A stretch of DNA of 64,000 nt from the NCBI RefSeq assembly GCF_000382165.1, contig NZ_KB907707.1:1-64000 (forward strand), in the 5' to 3' direction. The position numbers and the translations under genes were made by a program. This document shows positions 43,657 through 52,270 of the stretch, piece after piece (within the stretch, counting starts at the first letter, position 1; the number at the start of each line of letters is the position of its first letter). This DNA comes from Arsukibacterium perlucidum DSM 18276. GTDB taxonomy: Bacteria; Pseudomonadota; Gammaproteobacteria; Enterobacterales; Alteromonadaceae. The notes below the pieces were generated by a model. It searched no databases. It was not told the origin of the DNA and worked only from the letters and a program-made list of their open reading frames with translations.

Positions 43657-43854
43657 TTATGCCTTTGAAGCGACCACTTATCTGTCTTTGACTAAGCTGC
43701 TGGCTGTTGCAATAAATTCGGTATTTCTGCCGTAGTTCCGTTGTTATTTTCTTGTCATTAACACCATTTTAGTCACGCCATAATAGCCATTTTGATGATA
43801 GGCTAAGCTTAGTCAACAGCAGTAAAGGTTGACAGTATTTCTGATGGAGTGGTT

Positions 43855-44745
43855 ATGGATAAGATAAAGCAGGTAGCCATTGTTGGCGGTGTGCATGGTA
43901 ATGAGTTCTCTGGCATTTATTTAGTTAAACAGTACCTGGCCAGGCCGCAGCTTATTGCCAGAGACAGCTTTGATTGCCGTTGTGTCTGGGCCAACCCTGA
44001 AGCACATTATGCTAATAAACGTTATTTGCACAGTGACTTAAACCGCCAGTTTAAAAATGCTGATTTGGCCAACCCGGCGCTTACCAACTATGAGCAAAGC
44101 CGGGCGAAAGTGCTTAATGCAGAGTTAGGCCCAAAAGGGGCGGCCAAAACTGACTTGCTGATCGATTTACACAATACCACCAGCAATATGGGCGCTTGTT
44201 TAATTCTGACTCAGGCCGGGCCATTTTATAATCAGCTGGCAGCCTACGTTAAAATGGTGATGCCAGAGGCCATTATTTCACGCGATGAAGACCATTTTGC
44301 CGCTGCAGAGCATGCGCTGATGTGTACGCTTGGCCGTTATGGCGTGTTAGTGGAAGTGGGGCCACAGCCGCAATCGGTGCTGCGCCACGATATTTTAGAG
44401 CTGATGGACCGGATGACCCGCCATATTCTGGATTTTGTCGAGCTGTATAACAGTGGCAACTTACCTGCGCTACCAAAACAAACTGCAGCGTTTCGCTATT
44501 TACACAGTATTAAACTGCCAATGAACGAGCAGGGCGAACGGATTGGTATGGTACATAAAAACGTGCAGGACAAAGACTACCAGCCGATCAATCCCGGTGA
44601 CCCGATTTTTATGTTATTTGACGGCACTGAAATTTATTACCAAGGCGAGCAGACGGTATACCCGACGTTTATCAATGAAGCGGCGTACTATGATAACAAC
44701 CTGGCGATGTCACTAAATGAAAAAGTGCTGATCACCCTGGATTAA
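43855..44745 (+). CDS. Aspartoacylase/succinylglutamate desuccinylase-family (AstE/AspA-like) enzyme
   Basis: The product has 296 residues. A zinc carboxypeptidase-like fold: GGVHGNEFSG carries the His and Glu zinc ligands, NPEAHYANKRYLHSDLNRQF holds substrate-binding Asn and Arg, and LIDLHNTTSNMG has the third ligand His. The closest pattern is aspartoacylase, which hydrolyses N-acetylaspartate to aspartate and acetate. GTG at 43849 is in frame, but ATG 43855 has GGAG at six bases. Confidence 0.88.
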   Translation: MDKIKQVAIVGGVHGNEFSGIYLVKQYLARPQLIARDSFDCRCVWANPEAHYANKRYLHSDLNRQFKNADLANPALTNYEQSRAKVLNAELGPKGAAKTDLLIDLHNTTSNMGACLILTQAGPFYNQLAAYVKMVMPEAIISRDEDHFAAAEHALMCTLGRYGVLVEVGPQPQSVLRHDILELMDRMTRHILDFVELYNSGNLPALPKQTAAFRYLHSIKLPMNEQGERIGMVHKNVQDKDYQPINPGDPIFMLFDGTEIYYQGEQTVYPTFINEAAYYDNNLAMSLNEKVLITLD

Positions 44746-44833
44746 TTACTCGTTTCTATTGGTTTTTTTCTAAAGTTAAATGTGTTACTAATTTGCTATG
44801 CATTTTTAGGGAAGTCAAACCGGAGTGACTTGT

Positions 44834-45670
44834 ATGCCACAGTTTGTGCTTAGTTTGTTTGTTATGGTTGTGGTTTTACCCCTTAGTTTGCTGGTAACTG
44901 CTGCGCAATCTGAGCCGCTACCATTAAATTTGTATACCGAGCACAGCCCGCCAGGCGAATATCTTAACGCACAGGGTGAAGTGGCTGGGGTTACCGTTGA
45001 CTTAATCAGGTTATTGTTGCAACGGCTTGATCAGCCAGCCACTATCGAACTGTTGCCATGGGCCCGGGCGCTGGAGTTAGCGAAGACCCAACCTAATAGT
45101 GGCTTATTTGAAACAGTACGTAACCCAGAGCGCGAAGCGCTGTTTAAATGGGTTGGGCCGTTAAAGATGCATAGCATAGGTTTGTATGGCCTTAGTGATT
45201 TTTTCCCGGGCGGTAACTTTTCTCCCGGTATAAACAGCAGACATCTGGCATGTGTGTACCGCGAGTCTGTGCATGTAAAATATTTGCAAAGAATGGGCTT
45301 TAACGACGGCCGCAATTTAATTCTGACGGTCAACCACGGTGACTGCTTTAAATTGTTAAGGCGGGGGCGGGTGCATCTAGTGGTGCTGAACGAAGCGGCT
45401 TTTAGCGAGCTGCAGTTAGAAATGCAGCAAAGCGACCAGCAGCTGGTGATGTTGCAACAATTAACAGAGGTGCAGTTGTATCTGGCTTTTTCCCGGGATA
45501 TTGATGACAGCACTATAGCCCGTTGGCAACGGGTGCTGGAAGATAGCTATCTTGATGGCAGCATGCGTCGGCTTTATCAGGGGCTTTACCCCGAACAAAT
45601 GATTGCTCGCCTAGAGCAGTTTGCCAGTGCGAAGCAAAAACAGTTGCAGCAAAACCGGTTGCAGCAATAA
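44834..45670 (+). CDS. Periplasmic solute-binding protein (bac_3 type)
   Basis: The product has 278 residues. A signal peptide (~1-26) is followed by a bilobal binding-protein pattern: LYTEHSPPGEYLNAQGEVAGVTVDLIRLLLQRL, LLPWARALELAK and EREALFKWVGPL, matching amino-acid-type SBP_bac_3 proteins. No transporter genes accompany it, so it may be a stand-alone sensor or a recently split gene. CGGAG eight bases before the ATG at 44834 supports this start over GTG 44825. The last ~20 residues are Gln/Lys-rich. Confidence 0.82.
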   Translation: MPQFVLSLFVMVVVLPLSLLVTAAQSEPLPLNLYTEHSPPGEYLNAQGEVAGVTVDLIRLLLQRLDQPATIELLPWARALELAKTQPNSGLFETVRNPEREALFKWVGPLKMHSIGLYGLSDFFPGGNFSPGINSRHLACVYRESVHVKYLQRMGFNDGRNLILTVNHGDCFKLLRRGRVHLVVLNEAAFSELQLEMQQSDQQLVMLQQLTEVQLYLAFSRDIDDSTIARWQRVLEDSYLDGSMRRLYQGLYPEQMIARLEQFASAKQKQLQQNRLQQ

Positions 45671-45682
45671 TTGCCGCAACCG
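45656..45682. terminator. Hairpin at the convergent end of the solute-binding and GNAT genes
   Basis: CGGTTGC (45656-45662) and GCAACCG (45676-45682) form a 7-bp stem. An inner GCAA/TTGC pair extends it with one mismatch. It overlaps the solute-binding gene's stop. No T-run, so any terminator role is tentative. Confidence 0.4.
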
Positions 45683-45696
45683 CGATAAACGGGAGC

Positions 45697-46185
45697 TTAA
45701 TCTGTTTGGGTTGCCAGGGCGGCGATTTGTTGTTCAGTTAAACGGTAGCCTATCCATTCTGTTTTTTCCTGAGCATGTAAAGCCTGGTAGAACTTAATTG
45801 CCGGGGTATTCCAATCCAGCACACTCCACTCAAAGCGACCGCAATTATTCGCCATGGCAATTTTAGCCAGTGCTTTAAACAGCGCTTTACCTGCGCCGCT
45901 GCGCCTGGCATCCGGTGTAATATATAAATCTTCCAGATACAAGCCATACTTGCCCAGCCAGGTAGAGTAGTTATAAAAGTACACAGCAAAGCCAATAGGC
46001 TTGCCTGCTTGTTCACAAATCAGGGCATGGGCTTTGGCATCACTGCAGAACAAGGTTTGTTTAATCAGCTCAACTGAAGTCAGTACCTCATGCTCAGCTT
46101 TCTCGAAAATGGCCAGTTCGGTAATAAACTGTAAAATGGTGGCTGCATCATCGGCTGTTGCCGCTCTGATGTTCAAATCTGGCAT
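45697..46185 (-). CDS. GNAT-family N-acetyltransferase
   Basis: The product has 162 residues. GNAT layout: IRAATADDAATILQFITELA, the strand YLEDLYITPDARRSGAGKALFKALA with the R-R-x-G-A-G-K acetyl-CoA pocket, and FEWSVLDWNTPAIKFYQALHA. It acetylates an amine; the substrate is unknown (the diamine-acetyltransferase-like style of this subgroup is only suggestive). GGAG precedes its ATG. It is 15 bp downstream of gloA on the same strand and is probably co-transcribed. Confidence 0.85.
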   Translation of the reverse strand: MPDLNIRAATADDAATILQFITELAIFEKAEHEVLTSVELIKQTLFCSDAKAHALICEQAGKPIGFAVYFYNYSTWLGKYGLYLEDLYITPDARRSGAGKALFKALAKIAMANNCGRFEWSVLDWNTPAIKFYQALHAQEKTEWIGYRLTEQQIAALATQTD

Positions 46186-46200
46186 AATGGCTCCGCTTGG

Positions 46201-46602
46201 TTACAGGGTTTGGTAGCTGGCTTTCTTTTGAATAAGTTCAATAGCGTAGTTGTCGGGATCGCGCACAAAGGCAATTTCAGTAGTACCACCTTTAACCGGC
46301 CCGGGTTCACGGCTAATCACCCCACCTTTAGCCCGGATGGCCTCACAGGCGTCATAAACATTGTCTACTTCCAGTGCAATATGGCCAAAAGCATTACCCA
46401 AATCATAGCTATCGGTATCCCAATTCCAGGTTAGTTCCAACACGGTATGTTCGCTTTCAGCACCATAGCCAACAAACGCCAGGGTATATTTATACTCGGT
46501 GTTTTCTGACTGACGCAGTAGCTTCATGCCTAACACGTCAGTATAAAAAGCGATGGATTTTTCCAGGTTAGCTACCCGCAGCATGGTATGGAGCATTCTC
46601 AT
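46201..46602 (-). CDS. gloA: Lactoylglutathione lyase (glyoxalase I)
   Basis: The product has 133 residues. It isomerises the methylglyoxal-glutathione adduct to S-lactoylglutathione. The signature [28 protein letters not shown] contains the first metal-binding His; Glu ([16 protein letters not shown]), His ([11 protein letters not shown]) and Glu (YAIELIQ) complete the site as in GloA. Size equals E. coli GloA (135). GAGGA lies ahead of the ATG. It is followed by the GNAT gene. A truncated second copy lies at 47473-47592. Confidence 0.93.
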   Translation of the reverse strand: MRMLHTMLRVANLEKSIAFYTDVLGMKLLRQSENTEYKYTLAFVGYGAESEHTVLELTWNWDTDSYDLGNAFGHIALEVDNVYDACEAIRAKGGVISREPGPVKGGTTEIAFVRDPDNYAIELIQKKASYQTL

Positions 46603-46619
46603 GGCATTTCCTCTTCAGT

Positions 46620-46817
46620 TTACTGGTTGTATTCACGCAACTTTTCAATAATACAGCTGTTGCAGCACAGCTTACCGGTAATACAAGTGCAGCAGCAAGA
46701 GGTATCTGTATTCGCAGATACCTCTTTTTTGTTAGCTGAGGCGGCATCAATACAACCGCGGTTTAACCCCAAATGAGTCAGATAAAAGAACCTGGCTGCA
46801 CTATAAAACCGTGGCAA
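46620..46817 (-). CDS. Possible Cys-rich small ORF upstream of gloA (doubtful)
   Basis: A 65-codon frame without ATG (TTG at 46817, no ribosome-binding site). Its C-terminal half is Cys-rich (SCCCTCITGKLCCNSCIIEKL). A related short frame is found beside the decayed gloA copy, encoding LGLNKCIAAKPHLVSCMIES, which shows the region was duplicated with gloA. A strong plus-strand terminator lies within it. It could be a relic or a real small metal-binding protein; a weak call. Confidence 0.25.
   Translation of the reverse strand: MPRFYSAARFFYLTHLGLNRGCIDAASANKKEVSANTDTSCCCTCITGKLCCNSCIIEKLREYNQ
46697..46730 (+). terminator. Orphan rho-independent terminator (plus strand)
   Basis: A 12-bp perfect stem (46697-46708 with 46715-46726), 6-base loop and T-run to 46730. 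The orientation is plus-strand, yet the nearest plus gene ends at 45670 with two minus-strand genes between. It may end an unannotated small RNA or antisense transcript of gloA. Confidence 0.85.
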
Positions 46818-46820
46818 TTT

Positions 46821-47336
46821 TTACTTGATAATTACAGGCAGGGGAAGTTCATGCCCTTCAGGCATGGCTATTACATCCGAGTGGGTATATGTCTTACAAA
46901 ACCACTCATTATCCATAAAATAATTACAATATATTTCGTTGGCGAGTGTATCTCTCTTCATACATACAGGAGTCCGAGAACCTTTGTTTACAATCTGCAG
47001 GCCTAACGCTTTACAATTATCTGTTTCAGTTAAAAATACGGATCTCTCTTTTTGGAATGAGTAGCTCTCGTAAAGCTCTATCGAAAGTAGTGCTGTTACG
47101 CAGAAGAATACAACGGGTGAAATAGCCTTAATGACGATGGGAGAGGTTTTTGCGACAAAAAATCCGATACTTCCAGCAATTACAGAAATACCAGTTAGTG
47201 ATAATAAGCTTAAGTTCCATATTAAGACTTCATCTAGTATGAAGACTGAGCCTGCAAACAAAACAACTGCTGCGACCCTGATGATTAAACTATCCGAATC
47301 CTTTAAATCTTTTTTTGATAGCCAATCAATAAACAT
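46821..47336 (-). CDS. Membrane protein of unknown function
   Basis: The product has 171 residues with three to four hydrophobic helices in the first ~95 residues (~20-36, 40-61, 68-88), then a soluble part with four or five Cys (~108-150). No family was recognised. A strong GGAGG precedes the ATG. It is A+T-rich compared with its neighbours and lies between the intact gloA unit and its decayed copy, so it may have arrived with the duplication. Confidence 0.6.
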   Translation of the reverse strand: MFIDWLSKKDLKDSDSLIIRVAAVVLFAGSVFILDEVLIWNLSLLSLTGISVIAGSIGFFVAKTSPIVIKAISPVVFFCVTALLSIELYESYSFQKERSVFLTETDNCKALGLQIVNKGSRTPVCMKRDTLANEIYCNYFMDNEWFCKTYTHSDVIAMPEGHELPLPVIIK

Positions 47337-47715
47337 GATGCCTCCGTTCCTATTTATTGCTTTAAGAGTATTACATTAGCGCGCTCGTGTTGGCAAGCGA
47401 ACAGACAGAGCCCTGCCAATGACAGATAATCTTCCAGCATTGACGCCAACGGCGTTTGTCTTTATGACACTGCAGGTGTCATAAACATTGTCTAACTCCA
47501 GTGCAATATGGCCAAAAGCATTACCTAAATCGTAGTTGTCGGCATCCCAATTCCAGGTTAGCTACCCGCAGCATGGTATGGAGCATTCGCATAAAAGATT
47601 CTATTTGGTTTTGTACTTGTAAAAACTTTCAATCATACAGCTGACGAGATGTGGTTTAGCAGCAATACACTTATTCAGACCCAACATTACTTATCAGACA
47701 AAAGAAGGCGGATAG
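47337..47715. other. Intergenic stretch containing a gloA remnant
   Basis: From 47400 to 47470 nothing identifiable is seen. 47473-47592 is the truncated gloA copy. 47593-47703 is related to the sequence upstream of the intact gloA (46603-46790), including the relic of the Cys-rich frame. Confidence 0.55.
47473..47592 (-). pseudogene. gloA remnant with internal deletion
   Basis: About 90% identical to gloA by eye. It matches 46346-46434 and then jumps to 46572-46602, missing 137 bp. The junction is the 10-base sequence TCCAGGTTAG, which occurs twice in the intact gene (46425-46434 and 46562-46571) and once here (47552-47561). The loss shifts the frame. The start codon region is retained and the 3' half is absent. 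Confidence 0.85.
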
Positions 47716-48837
47716 CTATCCAAACTGACGTTCTTTAAAGCTTTGTTGAATATCTAATACTTCAGCTTCATTACTGATTAACGCCGCAACGCATACCGGG
47801 TCCAGACTAACAGCAGCTAACTGTTGTAATTTGGCAAACGCATCTGCGTTACTCCAGGCTTTTTTATAAGGTCGCTCACTGGTTAATGCATCAAATACAT
47901 CTGCAACAGCAACGATTCTGGCTTCAACTGGGATAGTTTCACCTGATAAGCCTAACGGATAACCACTACCATCCCAAGCTTCATGGTGATGTAATACGAT
48001 ATTACGCAGCATGGCTATATAGCCTACACCATCCAGGCCATAGTTAATTAACAGTTTATCAATCAGTGCTAACCCTGCTTCTGAATGACCTTTCATAACG
48101 TGATATTCTTGCTCTGTTAGCTTACCAGGTTTTAGCAACACGCTATCCGGGATGGCCATTTTGCCAAGGTCATGTAATGGCGAAAACAAGAATACATGCT
48201 CGATGAAGTTATCATCTAACGCAAAATGCTCAGCTGTGGTTCGTGCTATCAGACGCGAATAACGTGACATTCGCTCCAAATGATAGCCGGTTTCGGGATC
48301 ACGTGAATGCGTAAGATCCAATGCTGAACGTAATGTCGCCAGTAAAGTACGTACATTAGTCATCTCATTTAACAGCACCAGACAGAGCAAATGTCCGATA
48401 ACATCCAACTCCTGCATACAGGGTTCAGTGAAGACATCAGCGCTTTTGGCGTTAAAAAACACGAAGCCGAGCAATTCACCGTTCCAAAGCATTGGCAAGG
48501 TGTAGCTGGAGCGAAAACCAGCTTTGTAAATCTGCAACGCATGGCGATGGGTGCTGTCTTTAAATACTGATAAATCGTTTTCGACCCTGGGTTGTTGTTT
48601 CGCTGCTAATTGTTGTAATGAATAGCAGTTGGCTAATTTCGCCTGATAATGGTTTAGACTGCTTTGCTCACCACTGTAGACGAAGGTCCGGACAATATCT
48701 GTTGCATTATCATACAGGGCCAAAGCTACCCGCTCGATAAAAGGATGATGCCGTTTAATCAAACTGTGCAAGTGGGTCAATTTTAATATCAAGCTGTCAT
48801 TATTGTTAAGTACTGCCAGCTGATCTTGATGTTGCAT
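47716..48837 (-). CDS. HD-GYP domain c-di-GMP phosphodiesterase with N-terminal GAF-like region
   Basis: The product has 373 residues. An N-terminal GAF-like region (~1-170, sensor) is followed by an HD-GYP domain: LFSPLHDLGKMAIPDSVLLKPGKLTEQEYHVMKGHSEAG and VLHHHEAWDGSGYPLGLSGE, with HD, HH and GYP motifs intact. It would hydrolyse c-di-GMP to GMP. ATG 48837 has AAGGGC ahead; a longer in-frame start at 48885 is possible but less well supported. Confidence 0.85.
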   Translation of the reverse strand: MQHQDQLAVLNNNDSLILKLTHLHSLIKRHHPFIERVALALYDNATDIVRTFVYSGEQSSLNHYQAKLANCYSLQQLAAKQQPRVENDLSVFKDSTHRHALQIYKAGFRSSYTLPMLWNGELLGFVFFNAKSADVFTEPCMQELDVIGHLLCLVLLNEMTNVRTLLATLRSALDLTHSRDPETGYHLERMSRYSRLIARTTAEHFALDDNFIEHVFLFSPLHDLGKMAIPDSVLLKPGKLTEQEYHVMKGHSEAGLALIDKLLINYGLDGVGYIAMLRNIVLHHHEAWDGSGYPLGLSGETIPVEARIVAVADVFDALTSERPYKKAWSNADAFAKLQQLAAVSLDPVCVAALISNEAEVLDIQQSFKERQFG

Positions 48838-49192
48838 AAACGCCCTTTTTAGAGTTTCGGATATTATTCTGCAAGCATAGAACATATTTAGCCGGTTAAG
48901 CGACTATGCCTGAAAAAAGCGGCAACACAGATTATTAAAGGCAAATCACATAATTGCAATATCACCGCCAGCGGCATTGACCGTGTGATTAAAGCGATTA
49001 TATTTGCGATCTTATTTGCAAAGATCATCAGGGCTTGTTCTTTAAATTGCAGAATCAGCTACTTATTTTGCCTCTACTGCAGACAGCTACAATTTAACTG
49101 ACTGCGACTGTTTTATTTATCTAGTGCTAAGTTCGTTTTTATCCTGATTACATGAGGGCTTTGTAACAAAGTTAAATGAATTACTTCTGTTA
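48838..49192. other. Gene-free stretch upstream of the HD-GYP gene
   Basis: About 350 bp of A+T-rich sequence with no convincing frame. A short hairpin GATCTT/AAGATC surrounds 49026. It must hold the HD-GYP promoter and may contain the end of the nth transcript. Confidence 0.4.
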
Positions 49193-49825
49193 TTATTCAG
49201 TTTTATCTTTAAATTGGCAGAGGTCCTCAATGATACAAGAACCACATTTAGGTTTACGTGCGATGCAGGTATAGCGGCCGTGCAGAATAAGCCAGTGATG
49301 AACATCCAGCTTAAACTCGCTTGGTACCACTTTTAATAACTTCTGCTCTACCAAATCAACATTTTTGCCCGGTGCCAGTTTAGTCCGGTTCGACACCCGG
49401 AAAATATGAGTATCAACGGCAATAGTAGGCCAGCGAAAGGCGGTATTGAGCACCACGTTGGCGGTTTTACGGCCGACACCGGGCAGGGCTTCTAATGCCT
49501 CGCGGTTTTCCGGGACCTCACCAGCGTGCTGTTCTACTAAAATGCGGCAGGTTTTAATTACGTTTTCTGCTTTGGTATTAAATAAACCAATGGTTTTTAT
49601 ATAATGCTTGACACCATCGACCCCCAAATCCAGCATCGCTTGCGGGGTGCGCGCTACCGGAAATAAATGACGGGTGGCTTTGTTAACACCTACATCGGTA
49701 GCCTGGGCAGATAACAACACGGCTATCAGCAGCTCAAAGGGTGAGCTGTATTCGAGTTCAGTGGTGGGCTGTGGATTGGCCGCTCGCAGGCGGCTTAGCA
49801 TTTCAATTCGTTTTTGTTTATTCAC
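49193..49825 (-). CDS. nth: Endonuclease III (DNA glycosylase/AP lyase)
   Basis: The product has 210 residues. It removes oxidised pyrimidines. The helix-hairpin-helix LPGVGRKTANVVLNTAF holds the catalytic Lys, and VDTHIFRVSNR the catalytic Asp. The C-terminal [4Fe-4S] Cys motif is CIARKPKCGSCIIEDLC. The start is GTG at 49825, confirmed by the conserved MNKxKRxExLxRLR N-terminus. It lies at the end of the rnf operon, the usual position, 53 bp after rnfE. Confidence 0.95.
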   Translation of the reverse strand: MNKQKRIEMLSRLRAANPQPTTELEYSSPFELLIAVLLSAQATDVGVNKATRHLFPVARTPQAMLDLGVDGVKHYIKTIGLFNTKAENVIKTCRILVEQHAGEVPENREALEALPGVGRKTANVVLNTAFRWPTIAVDTHIFRVSNRTKLAPGKNVDLVEQKLLKVVPSEFKLDVHHWLILHGRYTCIARKPKCGSCIIEDLCQFKDKTE

Positions 49826-49878
49826 GTACCTGACCTTTTACTGTATCAACTAACGCTGCTAAAGCGTCAGTTGATATT

Positions 49879-50577
49879 TTACTGGGTGGTAACCCGGGCC
49901 CGGGTAATACCCACCGCCTGCTGCTGGCGTTGTTGCAAGCGGGCATCAATCAGGTTTTTCAGGGCAATTAACAGTCCCATGCCAATAAAGGCGCCCGGTG
50001 GCAACATTGCCAGTAAAAACTGGGTATCTAAAGCAAACAGTTCTATCCGCAGCACCGCTGCCCAGTCGCCCAGCAGTAAGTCAGCGCCATCGAACAACGT
50101 ACCCTGGCCCAGGATCTCACGCATAGCTCCTAGGGCTACCAGTACCAGCAGAAAACCCAGGCCCATCATCAGCGCATCTACCGCCGACGGCAAGACGGCG
50201 TTTTTCGAGGCAAAAGCTTCGGCGCGGCCAATAATGGCGCAGTTGGTAACAATTAACGGGATAAAAATGCCCAGTGACTGGTATAAACCAAAGGTATAAG
50301 CGTTCATCAGCAACTGAACCACAGTAACAAAGCTGGCAATAATTAATACAAACACCGGAATGCGAATTTCTGATGGCACTACGGTCCGTACCAGCGACAC
50401 CACCACGTTCGAGCCAAGTAACACCAGCAAGGTGGCCAGGCCAAGCCCCAGAGCGTTTGTTACGGTGCCGGTAACGGCCAGTAACGGACATAAACCAAGT
50501 AACTGCACCAGCCCCGGGTTATTGCGCCACAAGCCTTGTACGGCCAGCTCACGGATACTGTTGGTATTGTCACTCAT
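49879..50577 (-). CDS. rnfE: Electron transport complex subunit RnfE
   Basis: The product has 232 residues and six membrane helices. An integral part of the Rnf complex, which couples electron flow between NADH and ferredoxin to ion movement. The N-terminus [30 protein letters not shown] and the [20 protein letters not shown] end match RnfE. ATG 50577 overlaps the rnfG stop by 4 bp, with GGAGC ahead. Confidence 0.95.
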   Translation of the reverse strand: MSDNTNSIRELAVQGLWRNNPGLVQLLGLCPLLAVTGTVTNALGLGLATLLVLLGSNVVVSLVRTVVPSEIRIPVFVLIIASFVTVVQLLMNAYTFGLYQSLGIFIPLIVTNCAIIGRAEAFASKNAVLPSAVDALMMGLGFLLVLVALGAMREILGQGTLFDGADLLLGDWAAVLRIELFALDTQFLLAMLPPGAFIGMGLLIALKNLIDARLQQRQQQAVGITRARVTTQ

Positions 50578-51206
50578 TGGCTTGCTCCACAATTTGCTGG
50601 CCGGTTGGCAAGCCCGGGCTGCTGAATAATCAGCAAGCCAGCATTATAAACAGCGCTGACCACCGCCCGCGGGGTAATAGTCGCCCCGGTGAATTGATCA
50701 AACTGGCCGCCATCTTTTTTTACCGCCCAGGCTACGCTGTTGTCAGGGCTTATCTGCACGCCCTTAAAACTGTCAATCCAGGCCGAACGGCGCCGCTCAA
50801 TTTTATCGCCCAGGCCAGGTGTTTCCTGATGCGTTAATACCCGGCTGCCCAACACCGTGCCCGCTGGTGTCACTGCCACCATTAAATCAATATTGCCGCT
50901 GTAGCCATCAGGCGCTGTGGTTTCCACCACAAAAGCACTGATTTGCCCGCCGTCACGCAAGCGGTATATCGCTTGTGGGGTAGGGCGGCCCAGTAATTGC
51001 GGGTTGGTTACCAGAATGCAATCGGCCAGCAAGGTCTCGCTGGCAGTGTTTTCGGGCAGAACGTCATTCAGAATGGCTAACTTATTGGCAAGTTGCTGCT
51101 CGGCAATTTTGGGTTGGGTCAGCTGGTTCACCAAGCCTAGTATAGTGACACAAACCAGCGCGATCAGCGCCAGCAACAAAGCATTTTTTGATACCGGCAA
51201 TATCAT
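50574..51206 (-). CDS. rnfG: Electron transport complex subunit RnfG
   Basis: The product has 210 residues. One N-terminal membrane helix (~10-26) and a periplasmic FMN-binding domain. The flavinylation motif is [17 protein letters not shown], with the acceptor Thr in SGATxT-like GATIT. It is covalently flavinylated by ApbE (not in this window). It overlaps rnfD and rnfE by 4 bp each. Confidence 0.93.
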   Translation of the reverse strand: MILPVSKNALLLALIALVCVTILGLVNQLTQPKIAEQQLANKLAILNDVLPENTASETLLADCILVTNPQLLGRPTPQAIYRLRDGGQISAFVVETTAPDGYSGNIDLMVAVTPAGTVLGSRVLTHQETPGLGDKIERRRSAWIDSFKGVQISPDNSVAWAVKKDGGQFDQFTGATITPRAVVSAVYNAGLLIIQQPGLANRPANCGASQ

Positions 51207-52270
51207 TTATCAGCGCCTCTGGCTTTATGGCCGTAAGTTCGTGGCCGGGTGTAATAATCTATCAGTGGCACGGTCATATTTGCCAGCAGTACTGCAAAGG
51301 CCACACCGTCCGGATAACCACCATATTTACGAATAATAAAAATCATAAAGCCAATTAGTACGCCATAGAGAATGCGGCCTTTATCAGTAGTCGATGCCGA
51401 CACCGGATCGGTGGCGATAAAAAAGGCTGCCAGCATAGTTGCACCACTGAACAACTGAAATAAAGGGCTGGGATTGCTGTCTGCTGCTGCCAGCCAGCTC
51501 AGCGTGCTGATCAGAAACAGGCTGCCGAGCACCGCAACCGGGATGCGCCAGCTAATGACTCTTAGCTTAATTAACATTAAGCCACCGGCAAGATAGGCCA
51601 GGTTGACCCATAGCCAGCCCGCGCCGGCGATACCATAGAAAACCGGCTGCTGCATGCTCTCTGTTAAGGTTAAACCGGCCGCCAGATCAGTACGCAAGGT
51701 ATCCAGAGGCGTTGCCATTGACACACCATCGATGCCGCTTTGCAACTGACTAATACTAAAACCGCTGCAGCTATACTGAGTGAAAACCGCACAGACCGCA
51801 TCCAGCACATTGAGCGATTCAGCTTGCAGGCTGACACTTGGCAGCCACTGGGTCATTTGCAGCGGAAAAGCAATCAGCAGCATCACGTAAGCGGCCATTG
51901 CCGGGTTAAACAGGTTGTTGCCAAGGCCGCCATATAGCTGCTTAACAATAACAATTGCAAAGAATGTCCCTATAACAATCAGCCACCAGGGCGCGTAAGG
52001 CGGAATTGAAATTGCCAGCAATACTCCGGTCAGCAGGGCACTATGATCTTTCAGCCGGCTGAGTGCAGGTTTAGCCCGCAGCCGCATAATAAGTGCCTCA
52101 GCCAACCAGGCGGTGCTGATAGCCAGAACTAACTGAATCAATACCCCATAGCCAAATAGTAAAGCCTGGACCGCAATACCCGGAATACAGGCCACGACCA
52201 CTAACAGCATGATTTCCGAGGTACTGCGGCTGATCCTGTTATGCGGCGAGCTGGCAATTTTAAAACTCAT
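51203..52270 (-). CDS. rnfD: Electron transport complex subunit RnfD
   Basis: The product has 355 residues with about eight or nine membrane helices. It carries a covalent FMN in the periplasmic loop; the motif GVSMATPLDTLRTDL gives the acceptor Thr in an SMATP context. The N-terminus SSPHNRISRSTSEIMLLVVVACIPGI is typical of RnfD/NqrB. It overlaps rnfC and rnfG by 4 bp each. Confidence 0.93.
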   Translation of the reverse strand: MSFKIASSPHNRISRSTSEIMLLVVVACIPGIAVQALLFGYGVLIQLVLAISTAWLAEALIMRLRAKPALSRLKDHSALLTGVLLAISIPPYAPWWLIVIGTFFAIVIVKQLYGGLGNNLFNPAMAAYVMLLIAFPLQMTQWLPSVSLQAESLNVLDAVCAVFTQYSCSGFSISQLQSGIDGVSMATPLDTLRTDLAAGLTLTESMQQPVFYGIAGAGWLWVNLAYLAGGLMLIKLRVISWRIPVAVLGSLFLISTLSWLAAADSNPSPLFQLFSGATMLAAFFIATDPVSASTTDKGRILYGVLIGFMIFIIRKYGGYPDGVAFAVLLANMTVPLIDYYTRPRTYGHKARGADK

